Source of the DNA: Ophthalmolycus amberensis
Taxonomy: Eukaryota; Chordata; Actinopteri; Perciformes; Zoarcidae
Length of the DNA: 64,000 bases
Direction of reading: 5' to 3'
Assembly (NCBI GenBank): GCA_024529925.1
Contig: JAFEUB010001051.1
Span: 1,261,001-1,325,000, forward strand
Shown: positions 31,689 through 43,842 of the stretch, in pieces
Numbering within the stretch: position 1 is the stretch's first letter
Layout of the letters: every line of letters begins with the position of its first letter
The notes under the pieces: generated by a model
The model's input: only the letters and a program-made list of their open reading frames with translations
The model's database searches: none
Told to the model about the DNA's origin: nothing
Made by a program: the position numbers and the translations under genes

Positions 31689-32334
31689 GTATGATCAATG
31701 GGATTATCTTATGGTGATGTGTGTTATTGCATTAGTTAAGTAGACTTTATTCAAATAATTATTTTTGTTACGTGTCATTAGAGTGACTGTGTATGTGAGA
31801 TGAACTCCTGACCCAGAATAAACAAATCTATTATTGAATCTCTGTGACATCTAACGAGATCAAACTGATTACAGCTGGAGACATCTGGCGCCCACATAAT
31901 GTATTTATCGCAAGACCCATGGGTGTCATTTGAATGTTTTTAGATAAAAATATCAATTTGAGTCAAGGCATCAACGTGTGTCCTGGACTTTTCATACAAT
32001 CATGTGTGTAAAATGGATCTTCAAAAAGGCTTGTGTCCTTAAAACCTCTTCAACTCCTCGAGGACGCCGGCGTCCTCAATCCCCTCCCCTTCCGTTCTTA
32101 CAGCTTGCTCATACAAACTACGTCAATAAACATGGCCGTGTTTGGTATCCCAGTATTCACAAAATCCTCATCTTTGGAAAGAAAAAAATCCATTTTCTTT
32201 TATTTCTTATGGATTTTTCACAAGAAGAGCCCAAACACACACTGTCCAAAGTCGCGATAACCGCTCCAAGTCGGGTCTTGCAGCATTACGACGGCGAAAG
32301 ATACAGTACAGACCCGACTTTACTATTGAATGTA
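31689..32334. other. Unannotated DNA
   Basis: Short overlapping plus-strand frames at 31978-32427 run into the LINE tail and show no known domain. Confidence 0.4.
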
Positions 32335-33295
32335 CTACATTACATTACATTACAGTCATTTAGCAGACGCTTTTATCCAAAGCGACTTACAATAAGTGTA
32401 TTCAACATCGGTTTTCGAGAGAACTAGTCACCAGAAGTAATAAGTGCATGTCCTTTCCTCAAGCAAGCATCTAAGAGCATAAACCAGCGCCAATGTACAG
32501 TGCAGAAACAAATGAATGCAATAAGCAATAAACCCTAACCCAAACAGACAAATTTCCCCTTGGGGATGAATAAAGTACATTTCTATTGTATTCTAAGTGC
32601 CACAAACTAATATGAAAACGATAAGTGCAATAAGCTCGTATAAATACAATAGATGCTAAGTAAGTGCTAAGAGGAAGGCTAAGGGTAGGCCTTCTTGAAG
32701 AGGTGAGTTTTCAGCCTGCGCCGAAAGATGGGCAGCGACTCTGCTGTCCTGACTATCAGTGGGGAGTTCATTCCACCACCGAGGGGCCAGGACAGAAAAC
32801 AGCCGCGACCGGGTCGATCGGCCGCAGGGACCTCTGAGCGACGGGGCAACCAGTCGCCCCGAGGCAGCAGAGCGAAGAGGTCGGGCGGGGGTGTAGGGCT
32901 TGACCATGGCCTGGAGATAGGAAGGAGCTGTTCCTTTCACTGCCCTGTAGGCTAGCACCAGAGTCTTAAACTGGATGCGGGCTCTTACAGGTAGCCAGTG
33001 TAGAGAACGGAGAAGGCAAGTTGTGTGGGAGAACTTGGGGCGAGCTGCAGCTTTCTGGACAAGCTCCAGAGGTCTGATGGCCGACGCCGGGGCTCCGGCA
33101 AGTAGTGAGTTGCAGTAGTCCAGGCGGGAGATGACAAGAGCCTGGATGAGCACCTGCGCCGTCTCATCAGTGAGGAAGGGGCGAATCCTCCTGATGTTGT
33201 AGAGCAGGAATCTGCAGGAGCGTGTAACCGATGCAATGTTTGCTGAGAACGACAGTTGGTCGTCCAGGGTCACACTCAGGTTCCTCGCAGTTTAC
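32335..33295 (-). mobile_element. 5'-truncated L2-type LINE
   Basis: A minus-strand frame (32656-33273) encodes the C-terminal part of a non-LTR reverse transcriptase. It has the segments LDYCNSLLAG, LRSLHWLPV, FKTLVLAYRAVKGTAPSYL and RWWNELP, as in teleost L2/CR1-group elements. On this strand the 3' end is the widespread tail containing AAGTCGCTTTGGATAAAAGC and short ATGTA-type repeats (32335-32385). The palm-domain FADD motif is missing, so the copy is 5' truncated and dead. A frame change after RWWNELP replaces the usual C terminus. The element abuts the hAT-like element at 33301. Confidence 0.85.
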
Positions 33296-33300
33296 TAGCG

Positions 33301-33813
33301 CAGAGGTCTTCAACAGGGGGTCCGCGAAATTTTTGGTTGTTAGACCATTTTTCTTTTTTTCCCAAACATGAATGTGTCCATTATTAGTTCAGTATTGTAT
33401 GCAAGATAACAGGTATCTTTATGCATGGCAGTGGCACACATCACTCATTTTCGTTTCCACATTTTTTGCTTAAAATTAAAACGTCAATTTGAAGCTTGTA
33501 TGCATGATTATCATGCAATTGACAGACAATGTGGATATTGGCATTGGTATCAGTTGACAAGGTATGTTTATAAATGGCAGTGGCACGGCCACCCTACTCA
33601 CTTGCAGATGTTTCAAATAAAAACATGAATATGAACCCGTGTATTATTTGAATAGCTTAGTATTGAATGCACAATAAAGAGGTATGTTTATACATGGCAC
33701 GAGGCCCGGTTTAATATAAAACACAATTGTATCCAATATATATAGTCGGGGGTCCCTGCTCCATCTCTCTATCAGTTTGGGGTCCTTGGCCTGAAAAACG
33801 TTGAAGACCCCTG
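33301..33813. mobile_element. Non-autonomous hAT-like element (MITE)
   Basis: The ends form an imperfect terminal inverted repeat: CAGAGGTCTTCAAC at the left, and the complement of GTTGAAGACCCCTG at the right. Flanking octamers TACTAGCG and GTCTAGAG match at 5 of 8 places, which could be a decayed 8-bp target duplication. There is no coding capacity. The CAG...CTG ends point to the hAT superfamily. Confidence 0.65.
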
Positions 33814-34324
33814 GTCTAGAGGATGTTACCATGGAACTAGGGGCTTCCGAAAACGCAAGTACTTATAATAGAAACCTATTATTTCTCTTTCATAAGCCGT
33901 CAACCAAGATGGTCATAATTTTCACTTTTCACGTGCGGTTTTTTTCTGATGATCCAATATGATGTGTCTGTGTGTGAGGAATTTAAGTTTTGAAGCTCCT
34001 AATTATGGATATTATGTGATACAGTGTATTTACTTGTAAAGGTTGTGAATCAAGGAGTGTTGTCATTTCATGCATTGAGTGAAAGAGGGGGGTTTGAGGA
34101 ATGTGCTGGGGGGGGGGGGGGGTTGTGTGAAAGTGGCTGGGTGAGGCGAAGATCAAAACAATGGATCAACGGCCCAGGAGGGGCTTGTTGGACTTCAGCC
34201 AATCATTGAGCTGATCAGTATGTAACGTGAGACTTTTCAGAGACTTTGGGGGGAAAAGGAGATGTGAATCCAGGAGAGATTCAGACCTTCTCGCGGGGCC
34301 TCACTTTCATGGAATTTATATGTT

Positions 34325-34460
34325 TGTTTTGTTATTAGTAGTGTGCAGGAGCGGACTGGGGGAAAAAAGTGGCCCGGGAGTTACTGTCAGACCGGCCCAC
34401 TCAATACACGGCGCGTTGCCCACTCAATGCATCGCACATATCGACCAGTCAGTGGCCTAC
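34325..34460. repeat. Probable dispersed repeat fragment
   Basis: The GGAGCGGACTGGGGG and ACCGGCCCACTC words resemble a frequent teleost interspersed repeat; remembered, not searched. Confidence 0.35.
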
Positions 34461-36035
34461 TTGGTAAAATACCCATACACTTAACATTATTTTGGATGAT
34501 TACAAAGAAATTATATCATATGTTGTTTTTTTTACAACATTTGGATCCACCAATTTGCCTGGATGGACACATTGAATAAAATAATACTCGCTTTTGTAAC
34601 ACTCCAAGGTAGGTATAGTTTGCTAGATGAAAATGCTGAACTCTGGGCTGGTATCAGATGCTTATACGCAGTGGCAGCTGGTGGAACATGTTCTCTGTAG
34701 GGCTGTGCCACATCCAATCAATTTCAGCAAACATCCCAGTATGATTTAATGCAAAAAAATGAGTATCAAACACGCATTACTACTTTGCAGTTAAATATTT
34801 AACATTTATTCCAACACGAAAAAAAGCAGTAAGTAACACTTATATAATATAATATAACATGTTTATTTGTTGAGATGCCCCTATGGACCTTGTTATAGGA
34901 GGTAAAGATCAGGAGAAGTAAACATGAAGTGTAATTATGAATACTGATGTTAAATTAAGCTATGATGAGTTTTCACTGTTAATTTAACATCTCTATTACA
35001 TGTTGATGCCTCCATGACCAAGTTAAGCAGATGAGACTGAGGCTATGTAGAAGAAAATATGTTCACTTTGTCTAATATGTAGCTTGACAGAGTTCTCCAT
35101 GTGTGTCCTGTTCTCGTTTCCTTACCTTACCTCCTCATCCCTCACTCCCTACCCTGGTGTTCTCATGTTTTCCTTACCTCCTCATCCCTCACTCCCGTAA
35201 CTGTCTCCAAATTAAGACAGTAGTCCATTTGTAATATCTCCATTTGACCATCTTGTACTTAAGGTTACAGTGAAATTAGCTCTCATCCTATATAAAGCCT
35301 TTACAATTTTGGAGAAAATAATCCTGCAGGGGAGGGTGACTGCCTTGCAAGCAAAAAAATATAAAGTATGTGCATATGTGTTACTGCAAGTTAATAAACA
35401 CGTTTGTTGACATTTGTTTTGCTGCTGTTGTGTTTGTTAACTGTCCTCTGCCTTATTGCAATAGGCTCTTGTCTCTACTAGAAAGATTCATTGAGAAATA
35501 AATAAATGTATATGTATATATATTTACTTAATCTCTCTCTCTCTCAATTTCGTTTCCAATACTTGTTGAATTAGAATAAGCAGAGACGGGTTGTGTAATG
35601 TTTACAAGTGCGATTCGGTTTGTAACTGTTTTTATGCTTCTTGGATAATAAATCCATTTGATTTTGACTTAAACCTGCTGTTGTGTTTTGGAGGCGATTG
35701 AGAGCACATGGCTGCAGGAAGGGTGGGGGGGGGGGGGCGATTTCTCCCTGTGTTCAAAAGTTATGGACCTAACATGTGTCTAACAATGACCGTGGCGATC
35801 ATAATGACGCCAGTTTTCAATACTGCACTATGTTAGCATCTGGCAAAGCGTGGTGTGTTCACTGACAGTAATGTTTTGAAGCCAGGAGACCGAGCTATCT
35901 TTACCGTGCCATGAAAACGTGGATTTGCTGTGTTTTTGTTTGACTGCATTTCATTAGTAACCGCTAGCGATACGTTTAGGCTTGTCAAGCCCTTCGTCTA
36001 GAGGAGACTTCAGGCTTTCTAACGATGTCTTGCAT

Positions 36036-36043
36036 ATGCAAAT
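36036..36043 (+). promoter_or_regulatory. Octamer motif ATGCAAAT
   Basis: POU-factor octamer word 132 bp upstream of the piggyBac ATG; could be chance. Confidence 0.25.
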
Positions 36044-36174
36044 TGACCTTTCCTGGGGGCGTATACAGTCACGCGTAACCGAGCCAACTGCATGCTCCGC
36101 CATGCGCTTTAACGCACAGTAAGTTTGCTACTCACAGAGACCACGTCTTCGACCATAGATACTTCGTTTTTGCA

Positions 36175-39100
36175 ATGGCTAAAAATTCAAGGAAAACTAA
36201 GTTTTTCGTCAAAGAAGCACTCGAAAAGAGTTTTCAGGATTCCTCCGACAGTGACCTGGATTATGCCACAGACGAGAAGGATTTGTTTGTGCGTGTGATT
36301 GATCCGGTCATAGACGAGTAAGATTATTCTTATTATTTCATGTTTCACATGTGTTATATACAGTGTCGGGCCGTGCATTTTATACCTGGGCCTGCACTCG
36401 TAAAACTGAAGCTCAAATACACTATGAGTGCAGATATATGAATACCCGCATGACGGGATGCGGCGGCATTAACGAACAATGAGTCAAAATCAATTCAGCT
36501 AAAACATTCCGCCACACACTCAAGAGCACGGGCCATTCAAATATTATTCATATCAGAGAGAACACTATTACCCATATCATGAAAACGACACGATAGACAA
36601 ATTAACAGAGTAGTAACTCTCCTATCACTCCCTCCAGGAAATACACGACTCCATAGTTCTTGTTACTGATGGATTTATTTGTCTGTCAACACCGAGAGGG
36701 AAAACGAGTCTACTTGAAAACACATGAATCTTCAAAGTAGATCACTTAAAAACTTAAACTTAACTTTAACACTTTGCACGGAGTATATAGACCGCTGCCG
36801 CTTCGCGCGTCGTCTTGTTGCTGTGCACCGGCTAAATGTGTCCCCCGCGCAACATAGGACGTAACAATAGTTCCTATCACATATAAAACCAAACGAAAAT
36901 CCATATGAGTTGTATAAATAATAATATATAATATAAACAATCATATTAAATGATGACATAGATCATATTTATGGCAGTTAAAGCTACTGCAGTTAACTTA
37001 CCAGAGCTGCTGTTCACTATTTAACTGTTCTTCCTCCTTTCTTTGTTAACAAAGAGTTTAATCTCACGGTTGTTCAGTACATCCGTGCGTTTTAGTTCCA
37101 GTAAGAAGTCCTTCTCGATTCATGGATGACAGTCGAGCCTCCCCAGTTGTATTTCTTGAAGACGTTTTAATGCGTTTGAGGCTGAAAATGTCAGCTCGAC
37201 AGAGGCAGCAGATTTTAGGATTGTCACCGCCCAACATGTCAGGCTAGCTCACTGACCAATCACGTACTTGTAGGCCAGCTAGAAGGCTCTGTCACGTCAA
37301 AGAATACGCCCAACATGTCAAACTAAAGATCTGATTGGTTGAAGACTATGACAATCAACAATATCGTCCCCATTCACTTAAACTGCAAAGGGATTCACTT
37401 GTGAGTCTGCAGGCCTCGGGCTTCTCTTCTTACCTAGAGACACAGAGGTGAGATCTGATTGGATAAAAGCTCTACTTAAAACAAGCTGCACTGGAAGCAG
37501 AGCAACTGAGGAAGACAGTAGCTTTGCAATGAGAAAATAAGATTATAGGAAATTTTTTTTTATAAATTATAATACATGTAGTGTATTTAAGAAAAATTAT
37601 TAAATTATAAAATAGATATAACTTTGTGATCCTGTTTAGGCCAGCAGAGAAGGCCTTGCAGGCCCTGACGGCCCACCACTGGTTATATATCGTTATGCTA
37701 CACTGGTGTGTGTTGTTTGCTACATAGTCGCTTTTGGTGGAGAGACGTACTTTTTCCACGTGCTATATATCCATTGTATGTATTTGAGTTTAGGATGTTT
37801 TGTTCATGTGACCACATTTGAGGAGTTATTACTTGTCTTCTAGCAGTCTAGCTGAAACAATTATTGTTATTGGAAGTTGCATAAAGTAATTATAATCTTG
37901 TTTATTCTTTTTCTCAGTGTCGATGAGGAAGATGATGGCTGGGATGACTGGGAGCCTCCACGGGCCTCTCCTGCTGCCACCCAACCGAGAATAAAAAGAA
38001 AGTCACGGTATGTGTTTCATCTGTGACTAGAAGTATTTTGCATGCTATTATTGTACTGATACTGTTATTCTACTGCATTGTCCCATGGAGTTTTTATATT
38101 TGCATGGAGCTACAAATTGGTGAATATAATTATTATTACAGTAGTGATACCAACTCATTCTAAAACTTTTCTAACAGTCTGGATGAGAAGGACACAGATG
38201 AACCCCCTGGGCTCAGTCAACAACCAGGGCCATCATCGTCAGTCCCTCCCCCACTACTATCCAGGACAAAGAGAAGACCTGCACCTCCACCAGCACCCCC
38301 CTCGAAGCTCACACGTTCAAGACAAAGAGGAAAGCCATTGACCACACCCGCACTGAGCACAGGTCGGAGAAGTGTGTCAACGACCCCATCCAGCTCAACA
38401 TCAGCACAGACCCCCACTACACAAAGGAGAGGTGAAGAGGAAGTGGAGGAGACTTTAAAATGGCTTGAGACAGATAACCCTGACACGCAGCCTCGCCCAC
38501 ACAACTTTCACCCTCGTCATCCAAGTGGCCCAACTGTCAGCCGAGAAGCAAAGTGGTCACCCTTCCAACTGTTCAAGGTTTTTTTCAACGTCGCTGTGGT
38601 ACGTATTATCGTTGCAAACACGAATACGATGGCACAGAAACAGAAGGCGGCAGGAAGAAAATTCAGATGGAAACCCGTAACAAAGGACGAGTTTTTCACG
38701 TTTTTGGCCGTCATAATTTTCTGTGGACTGGTGAGGTGCCATTCAAAAGATGACTATTGGAAGACAGTACCGCCGTACAATTTCCGCTTTCCAGCGTCAG
38801 CCATGAGCCGAAATCGGTTCAATGCCATCTTCTGGTGTCTCCACCTCAGTGACCCTGATGAGGATGAAGAAAATGAACAGAAAAGGGGAACTCCACTGTT
38901 TGACCGGCTTTTCAAAGTCAAGCCACTTTACGATGACATTTTGTTAGCCTGTAAATCATCCTATCATCCTGGCCAGAAGCTGTCCATAGATGAGAGGATG
39001 GTAGCCACAAAAGGAAGGCTAAGTTTCAAACAATATTTACCACTAAAACCAACAAAGTGGGGAATACAACTGTTTGTGCTTGCCGACATGCATGGCTACA

Positions 39101-39957
39101 CGTGGAATTTTTTCATTTATGAGGGGAAGACGGCGGCACCGGTGACAGATGGACTGGGCTACTCTGCTGTGATGAGGCTTCTGGAAATTCCACTGTTGGG
39201 AACAGGATACCAGGTATATATGGACAACTTCTACACCAGTCCCAAGCTTCTGACTGATTTGGACCAAAAAAAAATAATGGCTTGTGGGACTATGCAAGAG
39301 AACCGTAGGGGTTTCCCTGCCACGAAAGACAACAAACTGGGGAAGAGGGCCAAGCGGGGAGACATCAGATGGCTACGAGTGGAGAAGTTGCTGTTTGTCC
39401 AGTGGATGGACACCAAACTGGTGACTGTCGCATCGACCTTCCACCAAGCTTTCAGTGGTCTCAGTGCCACTAGGAGGCTGAAGGATGATGCTGGAGTTGT
39501 CCGCAGAATTGATGTCTCCATTCCAGATGCTCTGAAGGACTATAATAACTACATGGGAGGAGTGGACCTTTCAGATGCAATGATAGGCTACTACAGTGTT
39601 CTCCATAAAACAATGAAGTGGTACAAAAAAGTGTTCTACCACATGGTGGACATTGCTGTGGTGAACAGCTACATAATTTACAAGGAACTTACAGTTCACA
39701 AAGGAGAGACCCCCGTGACACACAAAAGGTTTAGGGAGCTCCTTATCAGAGAAATTACCAAGCAGAAGCCTTCTCAGCCTTCACAACCAGCAACATGTGG
39801 GCCCATCTTTCCCACTCAACATGCAACAAAGGGTCGAAGGCAATGTGTTCTTTGCAAGTGCAAGACACCCGTGATTTGCAGGAAATGCACCGCCCCCCTC
39901 TGCCTTCTTCCAAAAAGGAACTGTTTCATCCAGTGGCATGACCAACAGAAGTCATGA
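36175..39957 (+). CDS. piggyBac-family transposase gene (PGBD4-like), three coding exons
   Basis: Exons 36175-36317, 37918-38007 and 38178-39957 join with consistent phases and GT/AG borders into 2013 nt, or 670 codons plus stop. The N terminus is acidic. A Pro/Ser/Thr-rich linker (about 80-165) follows, then the DDE_Tnp_1_7 core. The three catalytic aspartates of the family are present: LSIDERMV (about D349), YMDNFYTS (about D427) and MGGVDLSD (about D541). A C-terminal cysteine-rich zinc-binding domain, CVLCKC...CRKC...C (about 634-660), ends the protein. The ATG at 36175 is the first in frame. Family enzymes cut and paste at TTAA. No stop or frameshift interrupts the frame. I could not see terminal inverted repeats flanked by TTAA, so it may be either an autonomous transposon or a domesticated gene. 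Intron 1 holds a hAT insertion; intron 2 is 170 bp. Confidence 0.9.
36361..37681 (-). mobile_element. hAT element in intron 1 of the piggyBac gene
   Basis: The left end CAGTGTCGGGCCGT and the right end (complement CAGTGGTGGGCCGT) form terminal inverted repeats. A perfect 8-bp duplication GTTATATA flanks the element (36353-36360 and 37682-37689). Both marks are diagnostic of hAT insertion. At 1321 bp it is internally deleted or decayed. Confidence 0.85.
37021..37210 (-). pseudogene. hAT transposase C-terminal relic
   Basis: On the minus strand a frame reads VELTFSAS, then ALKRLQE, then after an in-frame stop IEKDFLLELKRTDVLNN and a final stop. This matches the shape of the hAT dimerisation region (SFSALK..., then xIEKxLL). 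The catalytic domain is absent. It suggests the element derives from an autonomous hAT read leftwards. Confidence 0.6.
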
Positions 39958-40062
39958 GAAAAACATATGTAGATATGCTTGTAGCATATTTTTTGTTGCC
40001 AAATGTTTGATGTTTGATGTTCATGGTTAGGGCATGCCGTTTATGCCTTTTTTTTCTTTCTC

Positions 40063-40068
40063 AATAAA
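40063..40068 (+). promoter_or_regulatory. Polyadenylation signal AATAAA
   Basis: 106 nt after the piggyBac stop codon. Confidence 0.7.
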
Positions 40069-41020
40069 TCTGCTCCACTTGGAGTCAAAGTTATATTTTG
40101 CATTGTTATTAGTGGTTATTGCACAGTTATACACATTGGTAATACCAAAAATCAATTGAAAAGTTGTAAATTGTAAATTTGTGAGTATTTTAGCTCCAAT
40201 TGATGAAACATATCAAAATGTAAAGGAAAAAAACACCTTTAGTGTGTCAGATAGCATTTGGTTACCATGTGTTGGGTCTCCAAATGTCCTTTTTAGAGCT
40301 CCGTCTGGATCTCTTCATGGAAAAAACACTGTAGAATGGTCATACTTTGTCCAATCTTCTTCAAATTTGAGGCAGGTGTTCACTGATAGTGGAAGAGGTT
40401 TTAAATGCCGTACGTACTGTAGATGAGTGGGTCATCGCTGCGGCTTCCTGTGATGACAGAAAATGTAGACATTTGCAAACCACATGTTTGCGGATTAAAT
40501 TACTCATATCCAGTTTGCAGACAAACATATCAAATCTACTGTGAAACAATAACTGCATCTGAAGAAATAGGAGACATACTTTCCAAAAACATTATAACAT
40601 TTAGTAGAGACCATCATGTATGATTGACTGCTCAATTTGTGTGACACCTTGCTTTGAATGTTAGAGTGTATGCAGGAAATGATCTGATGGACTGGTGACT
40701 TCAGTATGTTTCTACTTTTCTGGCAATCCTTTTATTTTGAATGAAGAATTCTATCTTTAAAAGGCTTGTGTCTTAATAGATTTTATATTGTGCCAAAGAT
40801 TCTAGCGGCATTTCAGACATAAACTTCGAATACTTTACTCATATTTATTTATTTATTACATAGATTTTCACAATTTTCCAAAACCTTTAAATAATGTTTC
40901 TATTAAAATATATCATGTATGAGTCAATCTAGAAATATTGTATAAAGCATTAACAGTTTTGTAAAGTGTGTAGAACAGTTAATCAAATCCTTATTTACAA
41001 AAGATTATGACTATAACTAG
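40069..41020. other. Unannotated DNA
   Basis: AT-rich; short frames only. Could contain the 3' end of the piggyBac element, but no inverted repeat was identified. Confidence 0.4.
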
Positions 41021-41025
41021 AAAAG

Positions 41026-41097
41026 AGGGGGCACCGGGATTTGAACCGGGGACCTCTTGATCTGCAGTCAAATGCTCTACCACTGAGCTATACCCCC
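41026..41097 (-). tRNA. tRNA-Cys(GCA)
   Basis: On the minus strand a 72-nt gene begins GGGGGTATAGCTCAGTGG and ends GGTGCCCCCT, with anticodon loop CTGCAGA (GCA). The acceptor GGGGGTA pairs with TGCCCCC with one wobble. The A box and B box (GGTTCAAATCC) are intact. TTTT follows within 2 nt of the 3' end (41021-41024), a tight Pol III terminator unlike the Glu array. There is no intron. It lies about 290 bp upstream of pomp, on the opposite strand. Confidence 0.95.
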
Positions 41098-41388
41098 TTG
41101 CCCTTTACGGCGTTATACAAAGTACAATATGTACAAAACTTCAGTATGATTCGTGCAATGATCCATGAATATAGTATTGATATTTACTTTCCAGTTGTGT
41201 TAAAGTATACTGGAACGGTTACACATCAAAAATAAAAACAAATCGGCTATGCAGACAGTGCACGGGTGCATAATACAACGGGCTTTTAAATAGCAAACAC
41301 CGGCTTCTACAGGATGTGACGCAATGAAAACGCGACACAACCGGATATTCAAGTGTTTCGAAAAGAAAGTAGAAGAGACGGAATCAAA

Positions 41389-43697
41389 ATGGTATTGTTG
41401 CAGTCTAATCTCATCTCATATAATATAATGTATTCTATCGTAACCATATCGATGACCATGATATTGTTTTCATAGTTATACACATATTTGTTCCAACTCC
41501 TCGCATCTTTGTCACGTGTCACTGGATCCTCTTGAAATCTCGCAACATTGCGGTGAATTTGATTAGTCACTCAAGCTAATGCTAGCTAGCGCTGAGCTAT
41601 GAGGCTCCTTAAACTGCCCGAAGACGATTTTATCTTTTAATATTTGTAAATGAGGTATGTGAGCTTAATATTAACAGTTGTTAACGGTGAATGTGCATCT
41701 TTGTTTGTTTGTTACAGAACACTCGAGGACTTCGCTCTCAGCTGAAAGACAGTGTACCAGTGGCAGGCTTGTGTCCGCAGGGCGCTTATGGAGTGCAGGA
41801 CACTCTGCGGAGCGGGTGAGACACTGCGACAATGTTATCATTTTATCCGTCAGTGTGTGTATGCTTTTAACAAATATAAAACACCATACTTGTGGGCCCT
41901 TTGTACCCGGTTATCCATTGCATCTAGTATTTTGTGTCAGTATCGATGTTGAGAATCTAGAAACATTAACGTTCCAGTTTGTCACACAGATCGAAGATTT
42001 TCTACTGTAAAATATCCTCCTAATCACTTTTCTTGATATTTATATCCGTGCCTATATAGTTATAAGTTTCATAAATTCATTGTTGGTCAGGTTATATTTT
42101 TTATATTATAGATATATACATGTATTGTATTATGTACATAAAGCTGATTTTATTCTTCGATTTGTTTCTTTTGCTCCACAGCTTTACCAGCGTAAAAAAT
42201 GAGCTTCTTCCAAGCCACCCGCTGGAGCTGTCAGAGAGAAATGTGAGTACAGGTAATCTGAATTGTGAGAGGTTTAGATTAGACGTCTTCTCAGGACTGT
42301 GTGGTTGTGTACAGAGTCATTAAAAACTGCACACTGTGGTCATTTTTGACTTGTTGTAGTGGGTGTAAGCTCGGGTGGATCTCGTAACACTATGGATGGC
42401 TCGGTTACATTTAGGTGTCCCCGTCAGCGTTGCCAGTGTGCCAGCTAGGCCAACGTGAACGTCTAATTCAGTAGCAGTGCTATTTTATATGTTCTTCAAT
42501 TACCTGTTTTCCCGACCTAACAAGATGGCACTGACATCAACCAACACTAGAGATGAGTATCGTTAGGAATTTATCAATACTAGTACTGCTATCGTTACTG
42601 ATTATCGGTTCTGTTCATTATCAATACTCTTATCGGTTCTTTTTGATTATTTTGTGAGGGGGAAAAAAAGACAATTAATTTTAAAAAGAATCAACATTGC
42701 TTCGTTATTCTGATGTAAACAAATAGTCTTTATTGAACGGCAACAGCCGAAATGTTTGAATAACTCCCCTTTGTTGACTATACCATGTCAATGCCAACAA
42801 CAAATGTAAATCTGAGACCATTCCTACAGGGAGGAGTATATTAGTATTATTATTAATATATAAAGATATATTTAGAGTTGAGAGCCTCGGTCCTCTCCCG
42901 ACAGTAAAGAAACATTTGTTACGGTGTGGTAGTGGGACTAGCAGCTTCAAAATAACTTATAACAACACAGCTGCTCCCTTTATTAAAAAATATGTATAAA
43001 ACAACTCAATATATAGTTGAATGTTGTTTTTCAACCGGAGTCTGTCAGGGCGCTCCTAAAATGGGTCTGATCAGGGCCCGAATATCTTTGATCGTAACTA
43101 CACAACAGATAGCCTTGTTTCATTAGTAACAAGCAGATCAGTATCAGTAAGAACAAGGGGAAGTCTAATGGTGGAAATGTGTCTTTCTTTCAATATATTT
43201 GTGCGTTTCTGTGGTGTGCAGTTCCAGCCAAACCAGGACAAGATGAACTTCTCTACACTCAGAGACATCCAGGGCCTTCATGCTCCGCTGAAACTGCAGA
43301 TGGAGTACAGGGCAGCTAGACAGGTAACACACACACGAGCTGCGCGTCCCAGTAATCCACCTCCCCAGTTCCTCCTTTGGCTCCTCTCCCTGTTTATTTT
43401 TTTTAAGTCACCCTTCTCTCTCTCGCCGTTACTCCCTCCTCCTTCCAGATCCAGCGCCTGCCGTTCTTACAGAGTTCAAACCTGGCTCTGGACATTCTGC
43501 GAGGCAACGACGAGTCCGTCGGCTTTGAGGACATCCTCAACGGTGAGAACATCCCCCCCTTCACAGTCACACAACCGTTCGCACAACTTGTCTGAATATG
43601 ACGTCTAACCACCTGATCTTATTCTGCAGATCCAGCCCAGAGTGAGATGATGGGCGAGCCGCACATGATGGTGGAATACAGACTGGGACTGTTGTGA
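41389..43697 (+). CDS. pomp: Proteasome maturation protein POMP (UMP1)
   Basis: Exons 41389-41391, 41718-41815, 42182-42242, 43222-43323, 43449-43542 and 43630-43697 join into 426 nt encoding 141 residues, the same length as human POMP. Conserved segments are FTSVKNELLPSHPLELSE, QDKMNFSTLRDIQGL, APLKLQMEY, IQRLPFLQSSNLALDILRGN, GFEDILNDP and GEPHMMVEYRLGLL. POMP is the chaperone for 20S core assembly: it recruits beta subunits to the alpha ring, notably at the ER, and is the first substrate of the finished particle. Exon 1 carries only the ATG before a GTATTG donor. Residues 16-35 are the least conserved. All introns have GT/AG ends. Housekeeping expression is expected but not shown by the sequence. 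Confidence 0.96.
42545..42960. repeat. Probable dispersed repeat in pomp intron 3
   Basis: The words GATGAGTATCGTTAGGAATT and TATCGGTTCT resemble a common teleost interspersed element; borders are uncertain. Confidence 0.4.
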
Positions 43698-43836
43698 AGA
43701 AAGATGGACGTGCATAACGCACAGCTACACACGTAGATTTAGGTTCATTATTTGTCTGCATACATTTGTTTATCTGCTGTGTTGAAACAGTCACTCAGTG
43801 CTGTTTTTGTATGATTCCAATCCAGTTGGTATTTCT

Positions 43837-43842
43837 AATAAA
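43837..43842 (+). promoter_or_regulatory. pomp polyadenylation signal AATAAA
   Basis: 140 nt after the pomp stop. Confidence 0.85.

Larger units (their letters stand above)
33814..36174. other. Unannotated, repeat-rich DNA upstream of the piggyBac gene
   Basis: Contains poly-G tracts at 34108-34122 and 35725-35737, a probable dispersed repeat at 34325-34460, and a sequence at 34671 (CAGTGGCAGCTGGTGGAAC) that looks like the left end of a fish hAT family but has no matching right end in view. No gene recognised. Confidence 0.4.

Noticed and set aside
34671..34700. Left end of a hAT family (CAGTGGCAGCTGGTGG)
   Set aside because: No matching right end or 8-bp duplication was found, so no element is called.
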